This document shows, piece by piece, positions 44,500-53,484 of a stretch of DNA of 64,000 nucleotides; positions within the stretch are counted from its first letter, which is position 1; each line of letters begins with the position of its first letter. A model generated the notes under the pieces. The model was not told the origin of the DNA, ran no database searches, and saw only the letters and a program-made list of their open reading frames with translations. Location: contig NZ_CP128988.1 in the NCBI RefSeq assembly GCF_030406045.1, forward strand, positions 2,753,001-2,817,000. Direction: 5' to 3'. A program made the position numbers and the translations under genes. Source of the DNA: Thiohalobacter sp. IOR34. Its GTDB lineage: Bacteria; Pseudomonadota; Gammaproteobacteria; Thiohalobacterales; Thiohalobacteraceae.

Positions 44500-46449
44500 A
44501 TGGATCGAAGGCCGCTCATTCTTCTCCTGTCCCTGCTCCTCGCCCTGCCTGTCGGCGCTCGTGGCGGCGACGATCCGCTGACTGCGCAACGCGAGCGTTT
44601 TCGCCAGGCCTATGCGGCCCTGGAGCGCGGTCAGGAGGCACGGGCCCGACGCCTGGCCCGGGGACTGGAGGACTATCCGCTCTATCCCTATCTGGAGGAA
44701 CGCCGCCTGCGCCGTCAGGGATCAGGGGCCAGCGACGCCGAGATCCGCACCTTCCTCGACCGCTGGCCGGACGGGCCGCTGGCCGAGCGGCTGCGCCGCA
44801 GCTGGCTCAAGCGGCTCGCCCGGCAGAAGGCCTGGCCGCGCTTTCTCGCCTTCTACCGCGAACCGCAGTCGGCCGAGCTGCAGTGCTACCGGCTGCAGGC
44901 CCTGCTGGCCCGGCAGCCGCCTGATGCCGACTGGCTGCAGCACGCCCGTCGGCAGTGGCTGGTCGGCCGCTCGCAGCCGGACAGCTGCGACCCGGTGTTC
45001 AAGGTGCTGCTCGCCTCCCCGGCGATGAGCAGCGAGCTCATCTGGCAGCGCATCGAGCTGGCCATCGACAACGGCAAGCTGAGCCTGGCCCGCTGGCTGG
45101 GTGGCAAGCTGTCGGCGGCCGACCGCCGCTGGGTGGAACGCTGGCGTGCCGCCCACCGCCGCCCGGCGCGCACCCTGCGTGACCCGGCCCTCGCCAAGGA
45201 CAACCCGCTGGTGCGCAAGATCCTGGTCCACGCCCTGCAGCGGCTGGCGCGCAGCGACCCGCCCAGCGCCCGGGCCCACTGGCAACGGCTGCGCCAGCGG
45301 CACGCCTTCAGCCCCGCGCAGCGCGCCGCGGTGCAGCGCAGCATCGCCCTCCACGCCGCCTACCGTTATCTGCCCGAGGCGCGCGCCTGGCTGGACAGCA
45401 TCCCGGCCGAAGCCCGCGACCGGCGTAGCCGCGAATGGCGCGCCCGCACCGCCCTGCAGGCCGCCGACTGGCCGGATCTGCTGGCCGCCATCCTGGCCAT
45501 GCCGGAGGAGGAGCGCAATGCCACCGAATGGCGCTGGTGGCGGGCCGTGGCCCTGGAAAATAGCGGCCGGGCGGACCAGGCCCGCAGCCTGTTCGCCACC
45601 TTGGCCGGCGAGCGCCACTACTACGGCTTCCTCGCCGCCGACCGCCTGCAGCAGGACTACCGGCTCGGCCATCGCGCCATCAGCGCCGACCGCGCCGCGC
45701 TGGATGCGCTGCTGGCCATCCACCCCGGTCTGCTGCGCGCCGGCGAGCTGTACCGGCTGGAGATGCGCCTTGCCGCCCGTCGCGAGTGGCGTCACGCCAG
45801 CGCCGCGCTGACCCCACGCCAGCTGGAGCTGGCCGCCGCCCTGGCCCACCGCTGGGGCTGGCACGACCAGGCCATCGCCACCGCCGCCCGCAGCCGTCAC
45901 CGCGACGACCTCGAGCTGCGCTTCCCCCTGGTCTACACCGCCCAGGTGGAACAGACCGCGCGCCGCTTCAAGCTCGATCCCGCCTGGATCTTCGGCGTCA
46001 TGCGCCAGGAGAGCGCCTTCAAGGCCGACGCCCGCTCACCCGCCGGCGCCCTTGGTCTGATGCAGCTGATGCCGGCCACGGGGCGGCATACCGCCAGGTT
46101 GCTCAGGCTGCCGCGGCCAACCACCGCCACCCTGCTCCAGGCGGGGGCCAACATCCGCCTCGGCAGCGGCTATCTGAAACGCGTCCTGGAACGCTTCGCC
46201 GGCAACGAGGTGCTGGCCACTGCCGCCTACAACGCAGGTCCGCTGCGGGTGCAGCGCTGGCTGCCGAAGACGGACGGCATGCCGGCCGCCCGCTGGGTCG
46301 ACACCCTGCCCTACCGCGAGACCCGCGGCTACGTGCGTGGCGTGCTGGCCTTCACCACCGTCTACGACCTGCGCCTCGACGGCGGCGCCCGCCCCCTCAG
46401 CAGCCGCATGCCCGAGATCCCAGCCCGCGAGCCCCGGGGCGACACCTGA
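44500..46449 (+). CDS. slt: Soluble lytic murein transglycosylase, Slt70-like
   Basis: Periplasmic enzyme cleaving peptidoglycan glycan strands to 1,6-anhydro products; 649 residues. A signal peptide (LILLLSLLLALPVGARG) is followed by a long alpha-helical superhelical U/L domain (about 30-470). The C-terminal goose-lysozyme-like domain reads WIFGVMRQESAFKADARSPA with the catalytic Glu, then GLMQLMPATGR and NVRLGSGYL-like NIRLGSGYLK, ending VLATAAYNAGPLRVQRW. Confidence 0.95.
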   Translation: MDRRPLILLLSLLLALPVGARGGDDPLTAQRERFRQAYAALERGQEARARRLARGLEDYPLYPYLEERRLRRQGSGASDAEIRTFLDRWPDGPLAERLRRSWLKRLARQKAWPRFLAFYREPQSAELQCYRLQALLARQPPDADWLQHARRQWLVGRSQPDSCDPVFKVLLASPAMSSELIWQRIELAIDNGKLSLARWLGGKLSAADRRWVERWRAAHRRPARTLRDPALAKDNPLVRKILVHALQRLARSDPPSARAHWQRLRQRHAFSPAQRAAVQRSIALHAAYRYLPEARAWLDSIPAEARDRRSREWRARTALQAADWPDLLAAILAMPEEERNATEWRWWRAVALENSGRADQARSLFATLAGERHYYGFLAADRLQQDYRLGHRAISADRAALDALLAIHPGLLRAGELYRLEMRLAARREWRHASAALTPRQLELAAALAHRWGWHDQAIATAARSRHRDDLELRFPLVYTAQVEQTARRFKLDPAWIFGVMRQESAFKADARSPAGALGLMQLMPATGRHTARLLRLPRPTTATLLQAGANIRLGSGYLKRVLERFAGNEVLATAAYNAGPLRVQRWLPKTDGMPAARWVDTLPYRETRGYVRGVLAFTTVYDLRLDGGARPLSSRMPEIPAREPRGDT

Positions 46450-46538
46450 GGCGCCGCCCCCCCGGCGGGTTGACCTGCCACGGCCGCGCCGCCACTATGG
46501 CGGGCGGTTCCGCATCCTCCAACAGAAGCGATACGAAC

Positions 46539-47498
46539 ATGGCACACCACAGGCAGATCTGCGTCATCGGCGGCACCGGCTTCCTCGGCCGCCACCTCTG
46601 CAACCGGCTGGCCGACGCCGGCTATCGGGTCCGGGTACCGACCCGGCGGGTGGTACGCCACCGCGAACTCCAGGTCCACCCCAACATCCGGCTGGAAGAA
46701 CGCAACGTCCATGATCCCGAGGCCCTGCGCGCCGCGATCGAGGGCTGTGCGGCGGTGGTCAACCTGGTCGGCATCCTCAATGAAGACCGGCCGGGCGACT
46801 TCCGCAAGGTGCACGTCGAGCTGCCACAGCGGATCGTCGAGGCCTGCCTGGCCGGCGGCGTGCCGCGACTGCTGCACATGAGCGCACTGAACGCCTACCC
46901 GCGCGAGGAACACAGCCAGTACCTGCGCACCAAGGGTGAGGGCGAGGACCTGGTGCATGCCGCCGCCGCCCAGGGACTCCGGGTCACCAGCTTCCGGCCC
47001 TCGGTGATCTTCGGCCCGGACGACCACTTCTTCAACCGCTTCGCCCGCCTGCTGCGGCTGAGTCCGCTGCTGTTCCCGCTGGCCTGCCCGGATGCCCGCT
47101 TTGCACCCGTCTATGTCGGCGACGTGGCGGCAGCCTTCCATCGCGCCCTGGAAGACGACAGCACCATCGGCCGCCACTGTGACCTGTGCGGCCCGCGCAT
47201 CTACCGACTGCACGAACTGGTCGCCTACACCGGCCAGCTGATCGGCGTCCGGCCGCGCATCCTGCGCCTCGGCAACAGCACCTCCTGGCTGCAGGCACGG
47301 CTGCTGGAATACCTGCCCGGCACCCCCTTCTCACGCGACAACTTCTGGTCGCTGCAGAAAGAGAGCGTCTGCCAGGACAACTGCCTGCTGCGACTCGGCA
47401 TCCAGCCGACCGCCGTGGAGGCGGTGATGCCGCGCCACCTGGCCGGCCGCTCCAGCCGCGGCCGCTACCAGGCCTTCCGCCGCCTGGCCCACCGCTGA
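46539..47498 (+). CDS. NAD(P)-binding epimerase/dehydratase-like protein (NDUFA9-like)
   Basis: A 319-residue protein of the atypical short-chain dehydrogenase family related to mitochondrial complex I subunit NDUFA9. The Rossmann motif [18 protein letters not shown] is at residues 7-24; [21 protein letters not shown] and [13 protein letters not shown] are family marks. The catalytic YxxxK is replaced by [11 protein letters not shown], close to the family norm. Function in bacteria is not established; a quinone-linked or complex I role is only suggested by homology. It lies 16 bases before cca. Confidence 0.85.
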   Translation: MAHHRQICVIGGTGFLGRHLCNRLADAGYRVRVPTRRVVRHRELQVHPNIRLEERNVHDPEALRAAIEGCAAVVNLVGILNEDRPGDFRKVHVELPQRIVEACLAGGVPRLLHMSALNAYPREEHSQYLRTKGEGEDLVHAAAAQGLRVTSFRPSVIFGPDDHFFNRFARLLRLSPLLFPLACPDARFAPVYVGDVAAAFHRALEDDSTIGRHCDLCGPRIYRLHELVAYTGQLIGVRPRILRLGNSTSWLQARLLEYLPGTPFSRDNFWSLQKESVCQDNCLLRLGIQPTAVEAVMPRHLAGRSSRGRYQAFRRLAHR

Positions 47499-47514
47499 GC
47501 GACATCGGCCGCGC

Positions 47515-48789
47515 ATGGAGACCTACCTGGTCGGCGGCGCGGTGCGCGACAAGCTGCTCGGCCTGCCGGTCGAGGAACGCGACTGGGTGGTGGTCGGCGC
47601 CACGCCCGAGGAGATGCTGGCCCGCGGCTTCCGTCCGGTGGGCAAGGATTTCCCGGTGTTCCTCCATCCCGAGACCGGCGAGGAATATGCCCTGGCGCGC
47701 ACCGAACGCAAGAGCGGCCACGGCTACACCGGCTTCGAGTTCCATGCCAGCCCGGAGGTTACGCTGGAGGAGGACCTGCGCCGCCGCGACCTGACCATCA
47801 ACGCCATGGCGGAGGCGGCGGACGGCACCCTCATCGACCCCTTCGGCGGCAGGGAGGATCTCGAGCAGGGCCTGCTGCGCCATGTCTCCCCCGCCTTCGC
47901 CGAGGATCCGCTGCGCATCCTGCGGGTGGCGCGCTTCGCGGCCCGCTTCGCGAAGTTCGGCTTCCGTATCGCCCATGGCACCTTCGCCCTGATGAAGCGC
48001 ATGGTGGAGAACGGCGAGGTCGACTACCTGGTGCCGGAACGGGTCTGGAAGGAGACCGAGAAGGCCCTGGCCGGCGACTACCCCCAGGTCTATTTCCGGG
48101 TGCTGCACCGCTGCGGCGCCCTGGCCCGGCTGTTCCCGGAACTGGAGCGACTGTTCGGCGTCCCCCAGCCGCCCCATGTCCATCCGGAGATCGACAGCGG
48201 CCTGCACAGCCTGCTGGTGCTGGAACAGGCGGCCCGGCTATCGGCCGATCCGCGGCTGCGCTTCGCGGCCCTGACCCACGACCTCGGCAAGGGCGAGACC
48301 CCGGCCGAGGCGCTGCCCCGCCACCCCGGCCACGACAAGCGCGGCGCCGAACTGGTGGACCGGCTCTGCGACCGGCTGAAGACCCCCAACGACTATCGCC
48401 AGCTGGCCCGGCTGGTGGCCGCCCATCACATGGCCTGCCACCGGGCCTTCGAGCTGCGCCCGTCCACCCTGCTCGACCTGCTGCTGCGGATCGATGCCTT
48501 CCGCCGCCCCGAGCGGCTGGACAGCTTCCTGCTCGCCTGCCACGCCGACATCCGCGGCCGCAGCGGCCACGAGCAGGACCCCTACCCCCAGGCCGATTAT
48601 GTGCGGGCAGCCTTCGCGGCAGCACGGACGGTGGACGCCCGCTCGCTGGCGGCCGAGGGCCTGAAGGGGGCGGCCATCGGCGAACGGCTGCGCGAGCGGC
48701 GCATCGCGGCGATTCGGGCGGTAAAGGAAAAGTGGAAAGAAGCCGGGAATTCAGAATCCAGGAGTCAGAATTCAGAAGCCAGAAGCTAG
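47515..48789 (+). CDS. cca: Multifunctional CCA-adding enzyme
   Basis: Adds or repairs the 3' CCA of tRNA; 424 residues including a C-terminal HD phosphohydrolase domain. Seen: [20 protein letters not shown] with the nucleotidyltransferase motif, [13 protein letters not shown], an RRR-type [12 protein letters not shown] stretch, and [14 protein letters not shown] as the HD site. The last roughly 15 residues ([13 protein letters not shown]) come from a heptamer repeat tract, and its stop codon is the TAG of a CTAG. Two partial copies of its 3' end follow in tandem. Confidence 0.95.
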   Translation: METYLVGGAVRDKLLGLPVEERDWVVVGATPEEMLARGFRPVGKDFPVFLHPETGEEYALARTERKSGHGYTGFEFHASPEVTLEEDLRRRDLTINAMAEAADGTLIDPFGGREDLEQGLLRHVSPAFAEDPLRILRVARFAARFAKFGFRIAHGTFALMKRMVENGEVDYLVPERVWKETEKALAGDYPQVYFRVLHRCGALARLFPELERLFGVPQPPHVHPEIDSGLHSLLVLEQAARLSADPRLRFAALTHDLGKGETPAEALPRHPGHDKRGAELVDRLCDRLKTPNDYRQLARLVAAHHMACHRAFELRPSTLLDLLLRIDAFRRPERLDSFLLACHADIRGRSGHEQDPYPQADYVRAAFAAARTVDARSLAAEGLKGAAIGERLRERRIAAIRAVKEKWKEAGNSESRSQNSEARS

Positions 48790-49525
48790 ACACCACGCCA
48801 ATCGCGGCCTGGAGGCCGCTCCTACCAGGGTGCCGCCATGCCCCGTAGGAGCGGCCTCCAGGCCGCGATCCCCGGCGGGGCCAGCCACGCCATCTCCGGG
48901 GGCCTGGTGCAATATCCGGGCTAGTGGCCGAGAGCCTGAAAGGGGCGGCCATCGGCGAACGGCTGCGCGAGCGGCGCATCGCGGCGATTCGGGCGGTGAA
49001 GGAAAAGTGGAAAGAAGGTGGGAGTGAGAATTCAGAATCCAGGAGTCAGAAGCCAGAAGCTAGCAGCCTGTTGACACCACGCCAATCGCGGCCTGGAGGC
49101 CGCTCCTGCCAGGGTGCCGCCATGCCCCGTAGGAGCGGCCTCCAGGCCGCGATCCCCATCGGGGCCAGCCACGCCATCTCCGGGGGCCTGGTGCAATATC
49201 CGGGCTAGTGGCCGAGAGCCTGAAGGGGGCGGCCATCGGCGAACGGCTGCGCGAGCGGCGCATCGCGGCGATTCGGGCGGTGAAGGAAAAGTGGAAAGAA
49301 GGCGGGAGTGAGAAGTCAGAATCCAGAATCCAGGAGCCAGAAGCCAGAAGCCAGAAGCCAGAAGCTGGAAGCTAGCAGCCCGTTGACACCACGCCAATCG
49401 CGGCCTGGAGGCCGCTCCTGCCAGGGTGCGGCCATGCCCCGTAGGAGCGGCCTCCAGGCCGCGATCCCCGGCGGGTCCAGCCACGCCACCGTCCGGGGGC
49501 TGATGCAATATGCGGACAGCTAGCG
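48650..49525. repeat. Tandem triplication of the cca 3' end with REP pair and mini-element end
   Basis: Three units start at about 48650, 48925 and 49209 (periods about 275 and 284). Each contains the last about 90 coding bases of cca ([20 protein letters not shown]), a heptamer tract, a short ACACCACGCC spacer, an inverted REP pair (48801/48845, 49085/49129, 49397/49441) and a truncated mini-element end GGTGCAATATCCGGG followed by CTAG. Unit 1 is the true gene end; units 2 and 3 are non-functional copies that stay open as short frames (GTG at 48924; in-frame region from 49209). This fills most of the gap between cca and uppP. Confidence 0.92.
49309..49377. repeat. Longest heptamer tandem tract
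   Basis: Clear 7-base steps: TGAGAAG, TCAGAAT, CCAGAAT, CCAGGAG, CCAGAAG four times, CTGGAAG, CTAGCAG. Shorter versions occur in the two sister units at about 48748-48788 and 49021-49063. The consensus is CCAGAAG with drift at positions 1, 6 and 7. Confidence 0.88.
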
Positions 49526-49539
49526 GCGCTTCACGCCGC

Positions 49540-49611
49540 ATCGCGACCTGGCGATCGCTCCTACCCCCCTATCTCCTGACTTCTGGCTTCTGGCTTCTGA
49601 ATTCTGTAGCT
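49540..49611. repeat. Single REP palindrome and heptamer tract at the uppP 3' end
   Basis: A diverged single REP (ATCGCGACCTGGCGATCGCT..., 49540-49564) is followed by heptamers CTTCTGG, CTTCTGG, CTTCTGA, ATTCTGT in the opposite orientation to those at 49309, so the two tracts are inverted relative to each other. It abuts the uppP stop. Confidence 0.75.
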
Positions 49612-50409
49612 TCAAGCAAAAATCAGCAGCAGCACGGCACCGAGCAGCAGCCGGTAGACCACGAAGGGCATAAAGCCGATCCGCGCCAGCAGCTTGAGGA
49701 AGAAGTGGATGCACAGGTAGGCGCTCAGCGCGGACAGCGCGGCACCGAGCGACAGCGCCGTCCAGTCCACTGGTACCGGCGAGGCAAGCAGTTCGCGGGT
49801 CTCCAGACCGCCGGCCAGCAGGATCACCGGGATCGACAGCAGGAAGGAGAAGCGGGCCGCCGCCTCCCGGCTCAGACCGGCCAGCAGACCGGCGGTCATG
49901 GTGATGCCGGAACGCGAGGTCCCGGGGATCAGCGCCACCGCCTGGGCCACACCGATCAGCAGCACGTCCTTCCAGCCGATGCTGTGCTCGTCGCGTCGCC
50001 GGGAACCGGCGTGATCCGCCCAACCGAGCAGCAGGCCGAAACCCACGGTGGTGGCGGCGATCACCAGCGGCGAACGCAGCGAGGTCTCGATGACATCCTT
50101 GAACAGCAGCCCGGCCAAGCCTACCGGGATGGTGCCGAAACCCACCGCCCAGGCCAGGCGCGCATCCGCGGTCAGGCCGCGGCCGGCCAGCGAGCCCAGC
50201 CAGTCACCGAGCATGCGACCCAGCTCCTGGCGGAAGTAGAACACCACCGCAGCCAGGGTACCGATGTGTACCGCCACGTCGAAGGCCAGGCCCTGATCGG
50301 GCCAACCCAGCAGTTGCGGCACCAGGATGAGGTGCGCCGAGCTGGAGATGGGCAGGAATTCGGTCAGCCCCTGGAGCAGGGCCAGGCTGATGATCTGGAT
50401 CAGTTCCAT
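49612..50409 (-). CDS. uppP: Undecaprenyl-diphosphate phosphatase
   Basis: Inner-membrane BacA-type enzyme that dephosphorylates undecaprenyl pyrophosphate for cell-wall lipid carrier recycling; 265 residues. Catalytic segments ALLQGLTEFLPISSSAHLIL (residues about 9-28) and ALIPGTSRSGITMTAGLLAG are intact, among roughly eight hydrophobic helices. The ATG at 50409 (MELIQIISLALLQG) is the family start; the open frame further upstream belongs to shadow sequence of the next gene. Confidence 0.95.
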   Translation of the reverse strand: MELIQIISLALLQGLTEFLPISSSAHLILVPQLLGWPDQGLAFDVAVHIGTLAAVVFYFRQELGRMLGDWLGSLAGRGLTADARLAWAVGFGTIPVGLAGLLFKDVIETSLRSPLVIAATTVGFGLLLGWADHAGSRRRDEHSIGWKDVLLIGVAQAVALIPGTSRSGITMTAGLLAGLSREAAARFSFLLSIPVILLAGGLETRELLASPVPVDWTALSLGAALSALSAYLCIHFFLKLLARIGFMPFVVYRLLLGAVLLLIFA

Positions 50410-50444
50410 GGCGTCGTCGTTCTTCTCGTTGTTCCACTCGTTCG

Positions 50445-51632
50445 CTACAGCCGGCTGCGCAGGTCCTGCAGGCGGAAACCGGGCAGCCCCCCGGGCAGGC
50501 CCCGCCCGAGCAGCAGGCACTTGAAGCGTTCCCCCATCTCCCCCGGCAGCAGCAGGGTCTTGAGCTGCTGCACCTCGGCCAGATAGGCCGGATCGGCGGG
50601 GTCCGCCGGCACCGCCAGCCGCTGCTCGATGCCGTTGTCGAGCAGCAGGTGGGCCTGGGTGCAAAAGCCCTGCACCTCGAGCCCCGCCGCCGCCCCCGCC
50701 TCGGCCAGGGCGGTGAAATCGACATAGGCGGTGATGTCCTGCAGCCCCGGCAGGCACAGCGGATCGGCATGGGCGCGGTGGCGATAGTGGCACATCAGGG
50801 TGCCCTGCGCACGCTGCGGATGGTAGTACTCACGGCGCGGATGGCCGTAGTCGATGAACAGCATGGCCCCCTCGAAACCCTCGGCCAGTCCCGCCAGCCA
50901 GGCCGGCAGCTGGGGCCGGAATTCGGAGCGGTAACCCTCGGCCAGGCCGCACTCCGCGGCCAGGGCGGCCAACGGCCCGGCGAACGCCGGGCTGTCGTCC
51001 GGCTGGTAATCCAGGACGAAGCCACCCGCCTCCCAGCCGACCCGGCCGCGCTCGGCGCCCGCCGAGCGCCAGCGGAACAGTTCCACCGGCAGGGCGTCGA
51101 CCACCTCGTTTGCGAGCAGCACCCCGCGCAGCCCGCGTGGCGGCGCATCCAGCCACTCCACGCGAGCGGCAAACTGAGGACAGTCCGCCGCCAGCCGCTG
51201 GCGCTGGCGCTGGCGCAGCTCGGCGCTGGGTTCGAGGATCAGATAGCGCCCGGGCAGGGCATCGCGCCGCGCCAGCTCGTTCAGCAGGCCGGCGGCCAGG
51301 GCGCCGCTGCCGGCGCCGAGTTCGAGCAGGTCGCCGCCGCCGAGCGCCTGCAATGCCGCGGCACAGCTGCCGGCCAGGCCGAGGGCGAACAGCGGGCCGA
51401 GCTCGGGCGCGGTGACGAAGTCGCCAGCGGCGCCGAACTTGCGCGAGCCGGCGCTGTAGTAGCCGAGCCCCGGGGCATAGAGCACCCGCTCCATGAAGCG
51501 CGAAAAGGGGATGGAACCGCCCGCCTCGGCGATCTCGCCGCGCAGCATCTCGACCAGCCGCTCGCCGAGTTCGCGTGCCGCCGGCTCCGGGGCAGGCCAG
51601 TCCGGCGGGATGGCCCAGGGGGAGGCCGCCAT
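50445..51632 (-). CDS. SAM-dependent methyltransferase, MidA/NDUFAF7 family (DUF185)
   Basis: A 395-residue class I methyltransferase of the MidA/NDUFAF7 family. Seen: IPFSRFMERVLYAPGLGYYS near residue 41, GDFVTAPELGPLFALGLA, the SAM-binding LLELGAGSGALAAGLL, ANEVVDALPVELF and FIDYGHPRREYY. The eukaryotic relative methylates an arginine of a complex I subunit; the bacterial substrate is unknown. It is the last gene of a folB-folK-midA run with a zero-base gap to folK. Confidence 0.9.
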   Translation of the reverse strand: MAASPWAIPPDWPAPEPAARELGERLVEMLRGEIAEAGGSIPFSRFMERVLYAPGLGYYSAGSRKFGAAGDFVTAPELGPLFALGLAGSCAAALQALGGGDLLELGAGSGALAAGLLNELARRDALPGRYLILEPSAELRQRQRQRLAADCPQFAARVEWLDAPPRGLRGVLLANEVVDALPVELFRWRSAGAERGRVGWEAGGFVLDYQPDDSPAFAGPLAALAAECGLAEGYRSEFRPQLPAWLAGLAEGFEGAMLFIDYGHPRREYYHPQRAQGTLMCHYRHRAHADPLCLPGLQDITAYVDFTALAEAGAAAGLEVQGFCTQAHLLLDNGIEQRLAVPADPADPAYLAEVQQLKTLLLPGEMGERFKCLLLGRGLPGGLPGFRLQDLRSRL

Positions 51633-52136
51633 TCAGGGAAGATCCGCGGCCGGGTCGAAGTCGATCCGCCGCAGGCGCTGGCCACTGGCGTCGAAGGCCG
51701 CCCACATGGCGGCGAAGGACTCGCCGGTGAGCGGATGGACGGCGTCCGGGGCGAGGTCGGCCAGCGGCTTGAGGACGAAGGCGTGGCGGGTGATCTCCTC
51801 GCGCGGGATCTGCACGCCGCCGCTGTCCATGATCCGGTCGTCGTAGAGCAGCAGGTCGATGTCCAGGGTGCGCGGGGCGAAACGCGGCCCACCCCGGCGC
51901 CGGCCGCAGGCCGCTTCGATGGCATGCAGCCGCTCGACCACCTCGGCCGGCGTCTCATCGGTGTCGAAGGCGGCCACCAGATTGTAGAAGTCCTCGCCCT
52001 CGAAGCCGATCGCGGCGGTCTCGTAGACCGGCGACAAGACCAGCGGCCCGTAGGCCTCGGCCAGCCGGCGCACCCCCTCGCGCACCTGCCGCTCGCGGTC
52101 GATGTTGCTGCCGATGCTGACGTAGACCCGGGCCAT
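51633..52136 (-). CDS. folK: 2-amino-4-hydroxy-6-hydroxymethyldihydropteridine pyrophosphokinase
   Basis: Transfers pyrophosphate from ATP to 6-hydroxymethyl-dihydropterin in folate synthesis; 167 residues. Motifs: VSIGSNIDRERQVREGVRRL at the N-terminus, the RFAPRTLDIDLLLYD signature with the metal-binding Asp pair, and IPREEITRHAFVLKPLADLAPD. Its start overlaps the folB stop by one base. Confidence 0.95.
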   Translation of the reverse strand: MARVYVSIGSNIDRERQVREGVRRLAEAYGPLVLSPVYETAAIGFEGEDFYNLVAAFDTDETPAEVVERLHAIEAACGRRRGGPRFAPRTLDIDLLLYDDRIMDSGGVQIPREEITRHAFVLKPLADLAPDAVHPLTGESFAAMWAAFDASGQRLRRIDFDPAADLP

Positions 52137-52492
52137 CAGCTGCGCGTGCCGCGTTCGATGATCACCCCGACGTCACGCGCGCCGCGCACGGCGCCGGTCT
52201 TGTTCAGGGTCAGGCGTATCCAGGGGACGTCGAATTCCTCGAGCACGAGACTTGCGCAGCGTTCGGCCAGGGTCTCGACCAGCTGGAATTCGCTGCCCTC
52301 GACGAACTCGATCAGTCGCTTGGCCACCGCCTTGTAGTTGAGGGTGTCCTCGATGGCATCGCTGGCCGCGGCCTTGCGGATGTCCGCGGCCATCTCCAGG
52401 TCGAGGCTGATCGTCTGCCGGATGCGCCGCTCCCAGTCGTAGATGCCGATCACGGTGTCGATGCGCAGGTCGCGCAGGAAGATGATGTCCAT
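52136..52492 (-). CDS. folB: Dihydroneopterin aldolase
   Basis: Folate-pathway aldolase/epimerase, 118 residues. Seen: MDIIFLRDLRIDTVIGIYDWERRI, DTLNYKAVAKRLIEFVEGSEF with the substrate-binding Tyr, and the catalytic Lys in RLTLNKTGAVRGARDVGV. It is the first gene of the folB-folK-midA run and divergent from plsY. Confidence 0.95.
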   Translation of the reverse strand: MDIIFLRDLRIDTVIGIYDWERRIRQTISLDLEMAADIRKAAASDAIEDTLNYKAVAKRLIEFVEGSEFQLVETLAERCASLVLEEFDVPWIRLTLNKTGAVRGARDVGVIIERGTRS

Positions 52493-52572
52493 GGGCTGTC
52501 CGCCGGGCTGCCAAACGGCGCCTCACTATAAACGCTTGACGGCGCCCGGACAAAGCTTTGCAATAGCCGCCC

Positions 52573-53184
52573 ATGCCCGTTGCCCCGTCCGCCATCCTGC
52601 TGGTGCTGTTCGCCTATCTGCTCGGTTCCGTCTCCACCGCAGTGGTCGTCGGCCGGCTGCTGGGCATGCCCGACCCGCGCACCCAGGGCTCCGGCAATCC
52701 CGGGGCCACCAACATGCTGCGGCTCGGCGGCCGCAAGGCCGGCGCCATCACCCTGCTCGGCGACATGGCCAAGGGGCTGATCCCGATGCTGCTGGCGCAC
52801 GGACTGGACGCCGGTGCCGGGTTGCTGGCGGCCACCGGCCTGGCCGCCTTCCTCGGTCATCTCTATCCGCTGTATTTCGGCTTCCGCGGCGGCAAGGGGG
52901 TGGCCACCGCGCTCGGCGTGCTGCTCGGCCTGCACTGGGCGGTGGGCCTGGCCACCATCGGCACTTGGCTGGGGGTGGCCCTGGTCAGCCGCATCTCCTC
53001 GCTCTCGGCCCTGGTCGCCGCGGCCGCCTCGCCGCTCTACGTCTGGTGGCTGACCGGGGACCCTCTGCTGGTCGCCGCCACCGGCCTGATGACCCTCATG
53101 CTCTACTGGCGCCACCGCAGCAATATCCGCAACCTGCTCCAGGGCAGCGAGGGGCGGATCAAGCTGGGCTCGAAGAAGGACTGA
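52573..53184 (+). CDS. plsY: Acyl-phosphate:glycerol-3-phosphate acyltransferase
   Basis: Inner-membrane enzyme starting phospholipid synthesis by acylating glycerol-3-phosphate; 203 residues, five hydrophobic segments. The three family motifs are present: AYLLGSVSTA, GSGNPGATNMLRLGGRKAG and LYFGFRGGKGVATALGVLL. It is divergent from folB with an 80-base gap. Confidence 0.96.
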   Translation: MPVAPSAILLVLFAYLLGSVSTAVVVGRLLGMPDPRTQGSGNPGATNMLRLGGRKAGAITLLGDMAKGLIPMLLAHGLDAGAGLLAATGLAAFLGHLYPLYFGFRGGKGVATALGVLLGLHWAVGLATIGTWLGVALVSRISSLSALVAAAASPLYVWWLTGDPLLVAATGLMTLMLYWRHRSNIRNLLQGSEGRIKLGSKKD

Positions 53185-53232
53185 GCGGGTAACAGCGGAT
53201 CAGATATAGCCACGGAAAACACGGGCGTATTA

Positions 53233-53348
53233 TGGCCACGAAACCCACGAAAAATTCCCGAATGAATGAAGGAGTCAGGAGAGATAACGCTTCCATCTAC
53301 TGACTTCTGAACGCTTCCTTTTCGTGGATTTCGTGGGTTTCGTGGCCA
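53233..53348. repeat. Long inverted repeat between plsY and tsaD
   Basis: TGGCCACGAAACCCACGAAA (53233-53252) is the exact reverse complement of the 20 bases at 53329-53348; heptamer-like sequence (GGAGTCAGGAG, CTGACTTCTGAACGCTTCC) lies between. The two genes converge here, so a shared transcription end is plausible. Shorter related arms occur at 16141. Confidence 0.78.
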
Positions 53349-53381
53349 TCGTCGGTTCCGCCTGACGACGGTGGTAATCCC

Positions 53382-53455
53382 ATCGCGGCCTGGAGACCGC
53401 TCCTACGGATACCTCGTGCCGCCATACCCTGTAGGCGCGGCGCCCACGCCGCGGC
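53382..53455. repeat. Inverted REP pair near the tsaD 3' end
   Basis: Two palindromes of the GTAG-headed REP family at 53382-53406 and 53431-53455, the second diverged (GTAGGCGCGGCGCCCACGCC). Together with the inverted repeat at 53233 it fills the 300-base gap between plsY and tsaD. Confidence 0.8.
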
Positions 53456-53484
53456 GGCGGCAACCCCATCGTAGCCCGGGACCC

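Noticed and set aside
48924-49208. Small separate gene starting at GTG 48924
   Set aside because: Its first residues are a copy of the cca C-terminus and the remainder translates heptamer and REP sequence; it is a duplication remnant.
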